Part shown: in pieces, positions 19,478 to 30,290 of the stretch
How positions within the stretch are numbered: the first letter of the stretch is position 1
Layout: every line of letters starts with the position of its first letter
Source: Eriocheir sinensis
Lineage: Eukaryota > Arthropoda > Malacostraca > Decapoda > Varunidae
DNA: 64,000 bases
Reading direction: 5' to 3'
NCBI RefSeq assembly: GCF_024679095.1
Contig: NC_066522.1
Location: 14,677,753 to 14,741,752, forward strand
Translations under genes and position numbers: made by a program
Notes under the pieces: generated by a model
What the model saw: the letters and a program-made list of their open reading frames with translations, nothing else
What the model was told of the DNA's origin: nothing
The model's database searches: none

Positions 19478-20152
19478 CTCTGTTTCCTTTTCACTTCGCT
19501 TTTCCTTCCGTTTCCCCTCCCCTCTCACTCTTTCCTTCCGTTCCATCCTTCCTCTGTTTCCTTTTCACTTCGCCTTTCCTTCCGTTTCCCCTCCTCTCTC
19601 ACTCTTTCCTTCCGTTCCACCCTTCCTCTGTTTCCTTTTCACTTCGCCTTTCCTTCCGTTTCCCCTCCTCTCTCACTCTTTCCTTCCGTTCCATCCTTCC
19701 TCTGTTTCCTTTTCACTTCGCCTTTCCTTCCGTTTCCCCTCCTCTCTCACTCTTTCCTTCCGTTCCATCCTTCCTCTGTTTCCTTTTTACTTGCCTTTCC
19801 TTCCGTTTCCCCTCCTCTCTCACTCTTTCCTTCCGTTCCATCCTTCTACTGTTTCCTTTTCACTTCGCCTTTCCTTCCGTTTCCCCTCCTCTCTCACTCT
19901 TTCCTTCCGTTCCATCCTTCCTCTGTTTCCTTTTTACTTGCCTTTCCGTTTCCCCTCCTCTCTCACTCTTTCCTTCCGTTCCATCCTTCTACTGTTTCCT
20001 TTTCACTTCGCCTTTCCTTCCGTTTCCTCTCCTCTCTCACTCTTTCCTTCCGTTCCATCCTTCTACTGTTTCCTTTTCACTTCGCCTTTCCTTCCGTTTC
20101 CTCTCCTCTCTCACTCTTTCCTTCCATCCTATCCTTCTGCTTCCTTATCACT
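19478..20152 (+). repeat. 74-bp pyrimidine minisatellite, right arm, about 9 units
   Basis: Same unit and phase as the left arm, with some units shortened by small deletions (for example TTTTTACTTGCC instead of TTTTCACTTCGCC at about 19787 and 19931). It decays after about 20120 into non-periodic pyrimidine sequence. Confidence 0.93.
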
Positions 20153-20513
20153 TTGCTTTTCCTCTCTTAACCTTGCCTTCTCCTTTCCGTCTCCCCTCTT
20201 CTTATATTTCCTACCCTCCTTTTCACTCTTCTTTCATCTCTCCTGCTGTCCTCTTTACTCTTCTTTTCTTTATGCATTCACCTCGCCTTGCCTTTCATTC
20301 TGCCTTCTCTCTTTCATCTTACTTCGCCTCTGAGTCTCCTCCCACCCCAATCCTTCTTTCTCTTTTGTCCCTCCTCTCATTCACCCGGACTCCTACTTTT
20401 CCAATATCTCCCTTCTTTCACCCTGCCTCCTCCATCTCACCCTATCTCCTCTATTCACCCTTCGTCTCCTATCTCACCCTGCTTCTATCCTTCACCCAGA
20501 CTCTTCCTCTTCC
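20153..20513 (+). repeat. Non-periodic to weakly periodic pyrimidine tract
   Basis: C/T-rich transition between the 74-bp and 30-bp arrays, with words such as TCACCCTGCCTCC and TCTCACCCT recurring loosely. Confidence 0.6.
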
Positions 20514-21385
20514 CACCTGCCTCCCCCAGTCTCTCCCTCTTCCCATATGCCTCCCCCAGTCTCTCCCTCTTCCCATTTGCCTCCCCAGTCTCTCCCTCTT
20601 CCCACCTGCTTCCCCAGTCTCTCCCTCTTCCCATGCCTCCCCCAGTCTCTCCCTCTTCCCCTATGCCTCCCCCAGTCTATCCCTCTTCCCATATGCCTCC
20701 CCCAGTCTCTCCCTCTTCCCATATGCCTCCCCCAGTCTCTCCCTCCTCCCATATGCCTCCCCCAGTCTCTCCCTCTTCCTACCTGCCTCCCCCAGTCTCT
20801 CCCTCTTCCTATATGCCTCCCCCAGTCTCTCCCTCTTCCCATATGCCTCCCCCAGTCTCTCCCTCTTCCTATATGCCTCCCCCAGTCTCTCCCTCTTCCC
20901 ATATGCCTCCCCCAGTCTCTCCCTCTTCCCATATGCCTCCCCCAGTCTCTCCCTCTTCCCATATGCCTCCCCTAGTCTCTCCCTCTTCCCATATGCCTCC
21001 CCCAGTCTCACCCTCCTCCCATATGCCTCCCCCAGTCTCTCCCTCCTCCCATATGCCTCCCCCAGTCTCTCCCTCTTCCCATATGCCTCCCCCAGTCTCT
21101 CCCTCTTCCTACCTGCCTCCCCCAGTCTCTTCCTCCTCCCATATGCCTCCCCCAGACTCTTCCTCCTCCCATATGCCTCCCCCAGTCTCTCCCTCTTCCT
21201 ACCTGCCTCCCCCAGTCTCTTCCTCCTCCCATATGCCTCCCCCAGTCTCTCCCTCTTCCCATATGCCTCCCCCAGTCTCTCCCTCCTCCCATATGCCTCC
21301 CTCAGTCTCTCCCTCTTCCTACCTGCCTCCCCCAGTCTCTCCCTCTTCCCATATGCCTCCCCCCGTCTCCCCCTCTTCCCCCATT
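20514..21385 (+). repeat. 30-bp minisatellite, about 29 units
   Basis: The unit reads CCTCCCCCAGTCTCTCCCTC then TTCCCATATG. Variants have CTACCTG or CTATATG in place of CCATATG. The period is exactly 30 bp over about 700 bp, so plus-strand frames encode PPPVSPSSHM-type decapeptides and the minus strand encodes glycine/arginine-rich decapeptides. No start context, splice site or known protein supports translation. Confidence 0.95.
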
Positions 21386-21649
21386 AAAACCGTTTCGCCT
21401 ACACCTGCCGCACTTAGCCTTGATTCGTTAGTTTAATTGGACAGTGACCCGCGCCACCTGTTGGGCATTTAATCAGATTAAGGTTTTGCAGGTTTCTGTT
21501 ATAATTATTTTGGGGCTAATTCACGCGGGTACAAACTTTTCAATATGTGTACAAATTGTTAATGCGTTTGGTATACATGAATATTTAGATGCGTATAACA
21601 CACATAGGACCAAAATAGTTTATATACGTGCATTCATTCTGATATACAC

Positions 21650-21711
21650 ACATACATATATAATATACATACATATACATAATACATACATACATACATA
21701 CATACATACAG

Positions 21712-21777
<66 letters not shown>

Positions 21778-21900
21778 CCGGTGAGTTGCAGTTTGTGGGT
21801 CATCCGTGGAAGGTCTTTAGTCGACACCACCACCACCACCACCACCATCATCATTATCATCATCATCATCATCACCACCACCACCACCACCACCACCATT
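21650..21900 (+). repeat. Compound (CATA)n, (AC)n, (CAC/CAT)n microsatellites
   Basis: (CATA)n at about 21683-21710, (AC)n at about 21715-21775, then CAC/CAT triplets at about 21825-21900. The triplets read as polyhistidine in one frame, which I regard as an artefact. Confidence 0.92.
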
Positions 21901-21942
21901 CAAACAACGACAACAACATCAACTTACATAACTTTTTTCTAT

Positions 21943-22575
<633 letters not shown>

Positions 22576-22943
22576 ACCATATTTTTAACCATTTCGACGC
22601 CCAACCACACTCATCTGATAAGGCTTTCGTAGGAGTTTTGTGCTGGGATTTTCATGAGTAGTGTTTTGGCTCTGGTGGTAGTCTGACAAAGTTTCTGCAC
22701 CATGAACGTGAAGTAAACGCTCAGGGAGAACCCGATTCATCTCCTTTTCGGTCTTTGGTAAGAGCTTAAATGAACGCGAAGAAAACACTAATAAGAACCC
22801 GATTCATCTTCTTCTTGTCGGTCCTTGGAAAGAGTTGATGACAAGTAAAATGAACGCGAAGAAAACACTCACGAGAACCCGATTCATCTCCTTTTCGGCC
22901 TTTGGAAAGAGTTGACGAAGCGAAAGCGTCCGAGAGTACCGAC
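22576..22943 (-). mobile_element. TIR-bearing short element, copy E, with internal triplication
   Basis: Left end ACCATATTTTTAACCATTTC; right end CGAAAGCGTCCGAGAGTACC. Family motifs on the minus strand are complete. A segment of about 65 bp (AAAACACTCACGAGAACCCG ... CTCCTTTTCGG.CTTTGGAAAG) is present three times (about 22700, 22780 and 22855) where other copies have one. Confidence 0.75.
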
Positions 22944-23613
22944 CTTAAGTTTCCCCTTCCATGAGCAGCTGTCAGTGTGGTGGACGCTGCAGCGAATCCT
23001 AACCGCTGTCAAGCCGCCAGTGTCTCGCGGCTCACGTGACGCTTAGCTGGGAAGGGCGCGGCTCAGTGTTCACGGGCGTTGACCGCTGCCGTGATTAACT
23101 AACACGGAATATTAGAAAGTAAAGGAACATATAAGTAGTGAGATTTACGTGAAAGGCGAGAGCAGCGACTGAGGTGGACGGGGAGGGGGAAGGAGGGGAG
23201 GCAGTGGTGCATACTGGTGGTGGGGAGAAAGGCGCTGATGAGGGGTAGGGGAGTGTGCCGCCGCTGTCTGCCACGCCCACTTTCCCGCACCGGAGCAGGG
23301 GTGAAACGGCTGACGGAGGAAACTTGAGGCTTATCCGCTGCTAGTCGCCACAACGACTGACAAAACGTCTGAAGGGCTGGGGAATGTACGTTTGTCAACT
23401 TCTGACATTTGGGTTAGGATGGCTGCGGCTCAGTACTCTCGTCAATATTATAAACAGATGAATATATTAATGTAGGGATGGTTTAAGGTTGAATCTGTGG
23501 CTGCATGAGCTTCCGCTGTGTGCGGGGGACAGAGTAAAATAAGTATCATTGTCCATGATGTAATTTCAGCAAAAGGTCCAATTCTTTTAATGCACTTCAG
23601 GTTGTACACTTAC
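22944..23613. other. No feature recognised; GC-rich 22960-23300
   Basis: Includes a G-rich tract (23174-23260). Short minus-strand frames have no recognisable product. Confidence 0.35.
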
Positions 23614-23710
23614 CATTCATTCTGTGCTTTGAAAAGGTCATTCCGACCCGAATTGACAATGACAACGCTATTTTTTTATGTGGAGACCATTCTTTGTTGC
23701 AGTCTGCACT
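23614..23710 (-). CDS. Weak candidate exon of an unrecognised gene
   Basis: Minus strand: AGTGTTTCCCAG acceptor-like sequence ends at 23711. A 97-bp stretch then stays open in one phase (SADCNKEWSPHKKIALSLSI...), followed by a good donor AATG|GTAAGTGT at 23613/23614. The acceptor's pyrimidine tract is poor. No domain recognised; it could easily be chance. Confidence 0.17.
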
Positions 23711-25520
23711 CTGGGAAACACTTTGATCTCAAAGGAAAATGATACATTAATAAAGTGTTAATAGAGTGGTATAACATGTTTATGCTGCAGGCGTCCCAGC
23801 ACGCCGAGGAAGCTAAGGTTTTGAGGTTGGTAAAAAGTTTCCTGGGCAGCGTCAGCGGTAATCAAATTATATTACTTTCGGTGACGCACATCACAGGCCC
23901 GACGGAGCCTCTCCTCAGGCCGCCTCCCCCGCCGAGCCTAATTAGCTGTGTCAGTTTCTTGGAAATGTTGACAATTCTCGGCCACGGAAAGGTCACGTCC
24001 CCCCAGCTGCCGCCAGCAAAACGATTAGGGATCACCACCACCACTGAGGGTATGACGGGTGTGTGTATGTGTGTACATTTACTATATATGTACGTATTCA
24101 CGTATGTGTATATGTATATACGTATACATGTATGTATACATGGCAAAGTCCCACAAGATGTTCGGAGGGGCCGCGGCATCACGGCCCGCCAGCAACATCC
24201 GGCGCGTGTGACCTGTGACCCGCCAGGCCCGTGTCGCCCACAAGACAGTTAGTCCTGTTGACCGCCTAACCTTCAGGTGAAGACGAGCCGCGGCTTCCAG
24301 CAGAGGCTGCATCGCTGCGAGGTGCACGGCTACCCTGCCGGACACACGTGTGGACACCTGCCTCGGGGACACGCCCTTGCAAGGCACGGCAGGTTTGCTG
24401 GGAATAGACGCTGCTGACGATGGAAGGAAGGCTGTGTCAGGACGGGTGAATATAAAGAAATGTATTTTAATGATCGAAATTCGTGAGTGATCTGGGACAT
24501 TTATTAAGGTCGCCAGCTTCACTTTTGGTAATATGAATGAACCACTGACTGATGTGCGAGTATGATGCGTTAATGCTTTTTCAGTTAACATTCACTACTA
24601 CATTTATTACCTTCTCCAACCTGAGCATTTTATCCAAATCAGTCTTGTGTAGATTGGTTATAACTTACCACAACAATTTCATCTGAATGGCGCATCATCG
24701 TGTGTTCCAGCAATGCAGAAAACCACATCAAGTTAACGATAGAGCTAGTGGGTGTCTGGAGGAAGTATCACAACACCGCGTGAAGCAGCAGCAGCACTGA
24801 GCGTTTCGTCAAGACATTCATCTGTGCGTATACAGGAAATTACCACAACAATAACGTGCCTAACAGTAGCGCGGAGAATTACGTCAAGCCAGATATGAAA
24901 AGTGACGTGTGTATAGCGAGGGTACCACAACACAGTGAGCCGCCGAGGCCTTAACAATTTACACCATCCCAGCGTCGCGCCATTGTTTACGCCGCCACAC
25001 GTGTGATGTCACCCACCCTGACAATGGCGGGTGTCTGTGTCACAACCCGGGATTGATGAAGCCGATGTATGGAACGCATTTTGGCGGTGACCCCGAGACC
25101 CCTGGCGGCGGCGGGTGTACTAAACAAGCGATATCGTAACTTCATCTATTTCCTTGCTAAATATTGTGGAGAGTGCCCTGTAGATCTGTCTTTGCGTCTG
25201 TCTCCCTCACATTCCTTAAATTCTCCTTCACTGATCTCTCCTTTAGCAACCTTTCTGTCTTACTTTGTCTCTTTCTTGCTCACATTTCTACGGCTCTGCA
25301 GCAAAGAATCTCAGACCAACTCGAGGCTCCTTTTTCTAAGCTTTTTTTCTGGCACATTCGTTGCAGTATACTTCGTTATGTTATTTTTTTCTTTACTTCG
25401 CAGCCTTGAGTCTTGAGAGTGTGTCGCCCTTTGTCTTTAAAAAAAGGCTTTGTGCTGGACAGTGTGTGTGAGCATTATGAAACCCCTGATAATAACAACG
25501 ATTCTTTTGTGGTATATGTG

Positions 25521-25522
<2 letters not shown>
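23711..25522. other. No gene recognised; GC-rich patches
   Basis: GC-rich patches at 23880-24030 and 24160-24400. A TATG/TATA-type degenerate dinucleotide run lies at 24060-24140. An open plus frame from about 23755 crosses both and has no recognisable domain. Confidence 0.35.

Positions 25523-25609
<87 letters not shown>
25523..25609 (+). repeat. (GT)n microsatellite, 87 bp
   Basis: About 43 perfect units. Confidence 0.97.
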
Positions 25610-25612
<3 letters not shown>

Positions 25613-25946
25613 AGAGTAGGGAGTTGGTTAGTGGACGGGAGGGAGGGCTAGTCAGGATTTGTGTGGGTGTAGGTATGAATTATGTGAGAGAGGAGATTGA
25701 AGGGGAGGAACTGAGCAGACGTAACAGAGAAGGGACAGGTAGACTCACTGTTCAACGACTTTCCTCTCACGTCTGATGGAAGAAACAAAATACCTACATA
25801 CATACACTCATACACGCACACACACACACAATTACAGATACTTACCTACATACTTTCTTACTTGCGTACAATATAGCAACACTAAAACATACCCAAAATC
25901 CCTTACTAGCACAATCATCTCCTCTTAACTCACATTTTATATACAT

Positions 25947-26166
25947 CCCCGTAATCGCAGACACTCAGCTCTCACAACCAATGATTAGAAAAGCCACAGG
26001 GAAGATTAATCGGGTTCTCATGAGTGTTTTCATGGTCATTGTGCAGAAGCCTTGTCAAACTATCACTACTCATAAAACTACTCATGGAAATACCCACAAC
26101 CACAACCTCTACGAAAGCCTTGTCAAACGTGGGTGTGTATGCCCCGAGAGGTATGAGATTATGGAC
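25947..26166 (+). mobile_element. TIR-bearing short element, copy F
   Basis: Motifs GATTAATCGGGTTCTCATGA, GTGCAGAAGCCTTGTCAAAC, CATAAAACTACTCATGGAAA and CCTCTACGAAAGCCTTGTCA, then GGTGTGTATGCCCCGAG. The right end is ATGAGATTATGGACC. Ends are imperfect but the core is among the least diverged. Confidence 0.75.
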
Positions 26167-26317
26167 CTTAGTTTCACCTTACGGAAAAAAAACCTTATCC
26201 ATTACTTTTGCCTGCTTGATTTCGCCAACGTCTGCCTCAGCGGGACCATGCAGACTCTAGCAAAAATTGACAACTTTTCGTCACTCGTTCACATGTAAGG
26301 GAGAAAGGTGAAAGCTG

Positions 26318-26370
26318 CGAGGAGGAGGAGGAGGAGGGGGAGGAGGAGGAGGAGGAGGAGGAGGAGGAGG
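26318..26370 (+). repeat. (GGA)n microsatellite
   Basis: Trinucleotide run with one G-rich interruption; an arginine-rich frame through it is an artefact. Confidence 0.93.
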
Positions 26371-26419
26371 AGGCTTATTGTGGTGCTGATATTTTTAAGC
26401 GTCCTTGTAATCTGTCAAA

Positions 26420-26421
<2 letters not shown>

Positions 26422-26490
<69 letters not shown>
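26422..26490 (+). repeat. (CA)n microsatellite
   Basis: About 34 perfect units. Confidence 0.97.
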
Positions 26491-26493
<3 letters not shown>

Positions 26494-26592
26494 TATGAAT
26501 ATCAAACAGTAAAGTCATGAATGAATATACTTGTGATGAAAATTGAGATAGGATCGAACCCTTGAAACGCCTGCCATCACTTTGACTACTTG

Positions 26593-26645
26593 AATGGATG
26601 AATGAATGAATGAATAAATGAATGAATGAATGAATGAGTGAAGGA
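26593..26645 (+). repeat. (GAAT)n microsatellite
   Basis: About 11 units, with AAGG units at the end. Confidence 0.9.
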
Positions 26646-26835
26646 AGGAAGGAACAGGTTGAATCATATCATAAATCACGAGACAAAATAAAAACGAATA
26701 CAACAAGAAAAAAAAAAAATCAATGCCTGACCTTTCCCGTATATTGTTTTCACTTCTTCCCTCAACGAATTCTTTCTCCAATACCGCACGTGAGCACCTT
26801 GGAGGCACTTGAGCTATTTATCACCTGTGGTTTGG

Positions 26836-26837
<2 letters not shown>

Positions 26838-26881
<44 letters not shown>
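26838..26881 (+). repeat. (CA)n microsatellite
   Basis: About 22 units followed by GATA-type repeats. Confidence 0.95.
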
Positions 26882-26887
<6 letters not shown>

Positions 26888-27039
26888 ACAGATAGATACA
26901 TAGATAGATTTATTCACCATAGCATAGATTCGGACGACAAATACTGATCTTTGAAAATAATAAAAGGTATGAAGTGTAATTAGAAGACACACAGACACAC
27001 ACTCACACATAAGGGCAACAAAAAGAAAATGTAAAAGAA

Positions 27040-27510
27040 GAAAAGCTCGCTAACTGTTGCTCTCATAAATGTTGCTCTTATGTTGCTTTCTCAATTAGTG
27101 TTAGTATAGAAAAATGAGACTCAGCGTACTATACTATAGGAAGAAAAAGAAGCAACCAGTAAGCTGAAAAGAGTCGCAATTAGTATTAGTACATAAAAAT
27201 CAGACTAGGCGTACTATAAGAGAGCTTTTTGCAGGGTGGGGCGACGAGAAAAGAAGCAACCAGTAAATAAAAAACCCGCGAAATTAGTGTTAGTACATCA
27301 ATGTGATACTCGGCGCACTATACGAGTAAGAGAGGATTTTTGCAGCGCGGGAGGAAGAAAAAGAAGAAAGCAGTAAGGTAAAAATAAGCTCAACTAGTGT
27401 TAGGTCAGGTTAGGTTAGTAAGTACGTATGGCTATGAATATGTGTGCTATCATAAGGCTCTTTACAACGCGAGAGGAGACGAAAAAAATCAACCAGCGAT
27501 CTAAAAAGCC
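27040..27510 (+). repeat. Degenerate tandem repeat of about 85-110 bp, 4 units
   Basis: AATTAGTGTTAGTA-type words at about 27094, 27178, 27284 and 27393, each followed by CGTACTATA or CGCACTATA and by GAAGCAACCAGTAA-like words. Confidence 0.6.
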
Positions 27511-27674
27511 AAACACCTCGCTCAAGAGTATACGTGCGATCGAGACTCCACGGACGGGCAAAAGGACAAATTGAAGACCTTTCGAGTCCCAGAGTAAAGG
27601 ACAAGGAAAGGCACGTACGTATACCACGGACGGCGAGTGAGGACAACAAATGCGGCGGGAGGAACCTTGGTGTG

Positions 27675-27700
27675 TTTTTTTTTTTTTTTTTTTTTTTGGT

Positions 27701-27744
<44 letters not shown>
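27675..27744 (+). repeat. Poly-T (23) followed by (GT)n
   Basis: T run 27675-27697, GT run about 27706-27744. Confidence 0.95.
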
Positions 27745-27747
<3 letters not shown>

Positions 27748-28025
27748 GTTAGTCCGCAGATGTTTTCGTCGCATTTTTCTTCTTATTTTTCAATCGGGGT
27801 TGACAAAAAGAAAACATCGTTGGCTGGTGAGCAGTGGATGGTTTGTTTACTGGATATTTTCTTTACGTTTTCCTTCTTTTGTATTTCTGGCTGACACAAC
27901 ATCCATTTTTTATAGGAGCATCAGGAAGGGTGATTATTATTTTTGTACATATAGTCACTGATATCTCTCCCTCAAAAATAGACAATCTAGTTTAGTGATT
28001 TGGGCGCGCGTATCCACCGGCGTGT

Positions 28026-28037
28026 TAGCTCAGTTGG
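28026..28037 (+). promoter_or_regulatory. Pol III internal A box
   Basis: TAGCTCAGTTGG inside the tRNA gene, matching the TRGYNNANNNGG consensus. Confidence 0.85.
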
Positions 28038-28070
28038 TTAGAGCGCCGTGCTAATAACGCGGATGTCGTG

Positions 28071-28080
28071 GGTTCGATCC
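28071..28080 (+). promoter_or_regulatory. Pol III internal B box
   Basis: GGTTCGATCC, a perfect GGTTCGANNCC-type core within the T arm. Confidence 0.9.
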
Positions 28081-28107
28081 CCATACGGGCCAGAGTTGAT
28101 GGTAACC

Positions 28108-28112
28108 TTTTT
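28108..28112 (+). terminator. Pol III terminator (T5)
   Basis: TTTTT begins 16 nt after the mature 3' end, the usual spacing for tRNA genes. Confidence 0.75.
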
Positions 28113-28192
28113 CTTCACTCTTCGTTGCAAGGTGTTAGAGCGGTTTAAAGGTTGACGTGTGCGTGTGTGTTCTCTGTGCTGTAAAAAAAAAA

Positions 28193-28680
28193 TGAGCGCG
28201 GTATTTTGGTTGTCAGGTTGCGGATATCTTCTTTACCCTTTTCTCCGGTGCGGCAAAAGACCTCTATGATGTACGCTAAGTCAAGGTCTCAGATGTACGT
28301 ACTAACACTAACTGAGCGTGATGTTTTGGTTGTCAGGTTGTAGATATCCTCTTTTCCCTTTTCTCTATGATGTACACTAAGTCAAGGTCTCAGTTGTACG
28401 TTCTAACCCTAATTGAGCGAGACGTTTTGGTTGTCAGGTTGTAGATATCCTCTTTTCCCTTTTCTCTATGATGTACACTAAGTCAAGGTCTCAGTAATAC
28501 GTACTAACCCTAATTGAGCGAGACGTTTTGGTTGTCAGGTTGTAGATATCTTCTTTTCCCTTTTCTCTATGATGTACACTAAGTCAAGGTCTCAGTAATA
28601 CGTACTAACACTAATTGAGCGAGAGGTTTTGATTGTCAGGGTCATGGGTGGAATCTTCCCCTTTTCTCCCGTGTGGCAAA
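28193..28680 (+). repeat. 101-bp tandem repeat, about 4-5 units
   Basis: TGAGCG followed by TTTTGGTTGTCAGGTTG starts at 28193, 28313, 28414, 28515 and about 28616. The first interval is 120 bp because of an extra segment of about 19 bp (CTCCGGTGCGGCAAAAGAC); the others are 101. The unit includes CTATGATGTACACTAAGTCA and AAGGTCTCAGT. Confidence 0.85.
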
Positions 28681-28879
28681 ATGACCCTATTCGTTCCTTT
28701 GTCTCCTGGGTCTTTCTTGCACGCACACAGTTGGCTTCCACAGGTTGTTAGTGGCTTCTTTTCGTTCCTTTCATGCGCCCGGTAAAAGAGCTCGGCGATC
28801 AATTAAGGGAAAGAAAACGGCGGAAGTCTCTCTTAATTGCGACCATTCCGAGAAGAGGAGGGAAGTAAAGGCGCTGGTT

Positions 28880-29590
28880 GTTACAAGTTCCCGAGACGCT
28901 CTTTGGGTGAACATTATAACTTTTCTCTTTTGTTTTGCGGAAAATTATACCAGACTTTCGTTATTGTTGCTTTATACAGCTTGATTTACTTTATAATGGG
29001 ACAGAACACAGGCCAGGGAGGAAAGAATGGGTAAGATGATAACAGAAATGAAGATGCCGAGAAAATGAGTTACCGAGACGCTCTTTGGGTGAATATTATA
29101 ACTTTTTCTCGTCGGGTTTGCGGAAGATTACACCAGCCTCTCATTATAAGGCTTGATTTACTTATTAATGGGACAGAACACAGGCCAGGGACGAAAGAAT
29201 GGGTAAGATAATAACAGAAGGAGAAAAATACCGAGAAAATAAGTTACCCAGACGCTCTTTGGGTGAACATTGTAACTTTTTTCGTTGGGTTTGCGGAAGA
29301 TTACACCAGCCTGTCGTTATACTACTTGATATGCTTTTTAATAGGACAGAAGACGAGCCAGGGACGAAAGAATGAGTAGGGTAAGAACAGAAAGAGAAAG
29401 ATGCCGATAAAATAAGTTACCGAGACGCTCTTAGGGTGAATATCATAACTTATCTTGGTGGTTTTGCTGAAGACTACGCTGGCAACTTATCATCGTCACC
29501 TTATACTGTTTGATTTGCTTTTTAATAACACAGTAGACAAACCAAGGCCTTAAGAAAGTGTAAAGTAATTATATAAAGAGAAAGATGTCG
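28880..29590 (+). repeat. Tandem repeat of about 175 bp, 4 units
   Basis: CCGAGACGCTCTTTGGGTGA-type starts at 28891, 29073, 29247 and 29420. The unit includes TTGCGGAAGATTACACCAG, CTTGATTTACTT, ATGGGACAGAACACAGGCCA and GATGCCGAGAAAAT. Units diverge progressively to the right. Confidence 0.8.
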
Positions 29591-29819
29591 AGAAAAGAAT
29601 GATCAATTGAGTTCAGGAAGGGTTTGAGAGCCAGAAACCACGAATCGGCTATCACGTAAATCTGAAAGAAGCAGAAGGGGGCAGGGAAGAGCAATATGGG
29701 CAGAGGGAAGCGAGAAGGAGTTGTGTGCCATGGGAGAGACGCGGAAGGATGGAAAGATGCATGAAGGAGCGGGGAGAGAACGGAGAGACTAGAGAAAAGA
29801 AAGAAGATGGAGAGGCGAC

Positions 29820-30290
29820 ACTAGTAGAGAGACCGACGGGCAGGCAGAGGGAAGAGGATGGATGGCTTGCGTCTGGAGGGAGAAACTAGAATACAAATGC
29901 ACGACTGTCACCATAGAGAGACTTGGGGTTGTGGTTCTTCGTCTCCCGCCCAGTAGAATGCAAGTAGATATCAGTGAGACGTGTTTTCCTCTACCAGTTC
30001 ACCAACACCAGTAGAAACAGACGGGTAGGCAAAATGAGGGTGGATGGGTTGCGGCTAGAAGGGAAATTGTGTCTGCAAATGAGCGAATCTGATATGTGGT
30101 TCATCTCCAGCTCATAATAGAAAGAGTACTCGTAGAAAACAGTGTTGAGATCGACGGGCAGGCATAGGGAGGGTGGACGGGTTGCAGCTGAAAGGGGAAA
30201 TTATCTCTGCAAATGCTCGTCTCTGGTGCGCGGTTCATCTCCAGCCCATTATAGTGAGTATGAAACAGTGAGACGTGTTTACACCCACCG
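29820..30290 (+). repeat. Diverged tandem repeat, 3 units
   Basis: GACGGGCAGGCAGAGGGA (about 29832), GACGGGTAGGCAAAATGAGG (about 30020) and GACGGGCAGGCATAGGGAG (about 30153) are each followed by GGATGG/GGACGGGTTGC, GGTTCATCTCCAGC or a variant, and AGTGAGACGTGTTT in two. Confidence 0.6.

Larger units (their letters stand above)
28019..28092 (+). tRNA. tRNA-Ile (anticodon AAT)
   Basis: A 74-nt cloverleaf. Acceptor GGCGTGT pairs with ACGGGCC, D arm GCTC...GAGC, anticodon stem CCGTG/CGCGG with loop CTAATAA (anticodon AAT, read as IAU after editing), five-base variable loop, T arm GTGGG/CCCAT with loop TTCGATC, discriminator A at 28092. There is no intron and no encoded CCA. The acceptor has one G:G mismatch (28022 with partner G) and one T:G pair, where I would expect C4 and C5 in a canonical copy. 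It may be a slightly decayed or weakly expressed gene. It would decode isoleucine ATH codons in the cytosol. Confidence 0.9.

Noticed and set aside
20514..21385. CRISPR-like regular spacing
   Set aside because: Units are contiguous with no unique spacers, the DNA is eukaryotic, and there are no cas genes.
23955..23975. STAT-like TTCTTGGAA site in a GC-rich patch
   Set aside because: A single 9-bp match is expected by chance in 64 kb and there is no promoter context.
23755..24252. 165-codon plus-strand frame as a gene
   Set aside because: It crosses a TATG-type simple repeat, starts in AT-rich sequence, and contains no recognisable motif. The possible acceptor at its start (TTTATGCTGCAG) is weak.
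27395..27420. TTAGG-type interstitial telomere sequence
   Set aside because: Only about two GGTTA units are present, inside a longer diverged unit; too short to mean anything.
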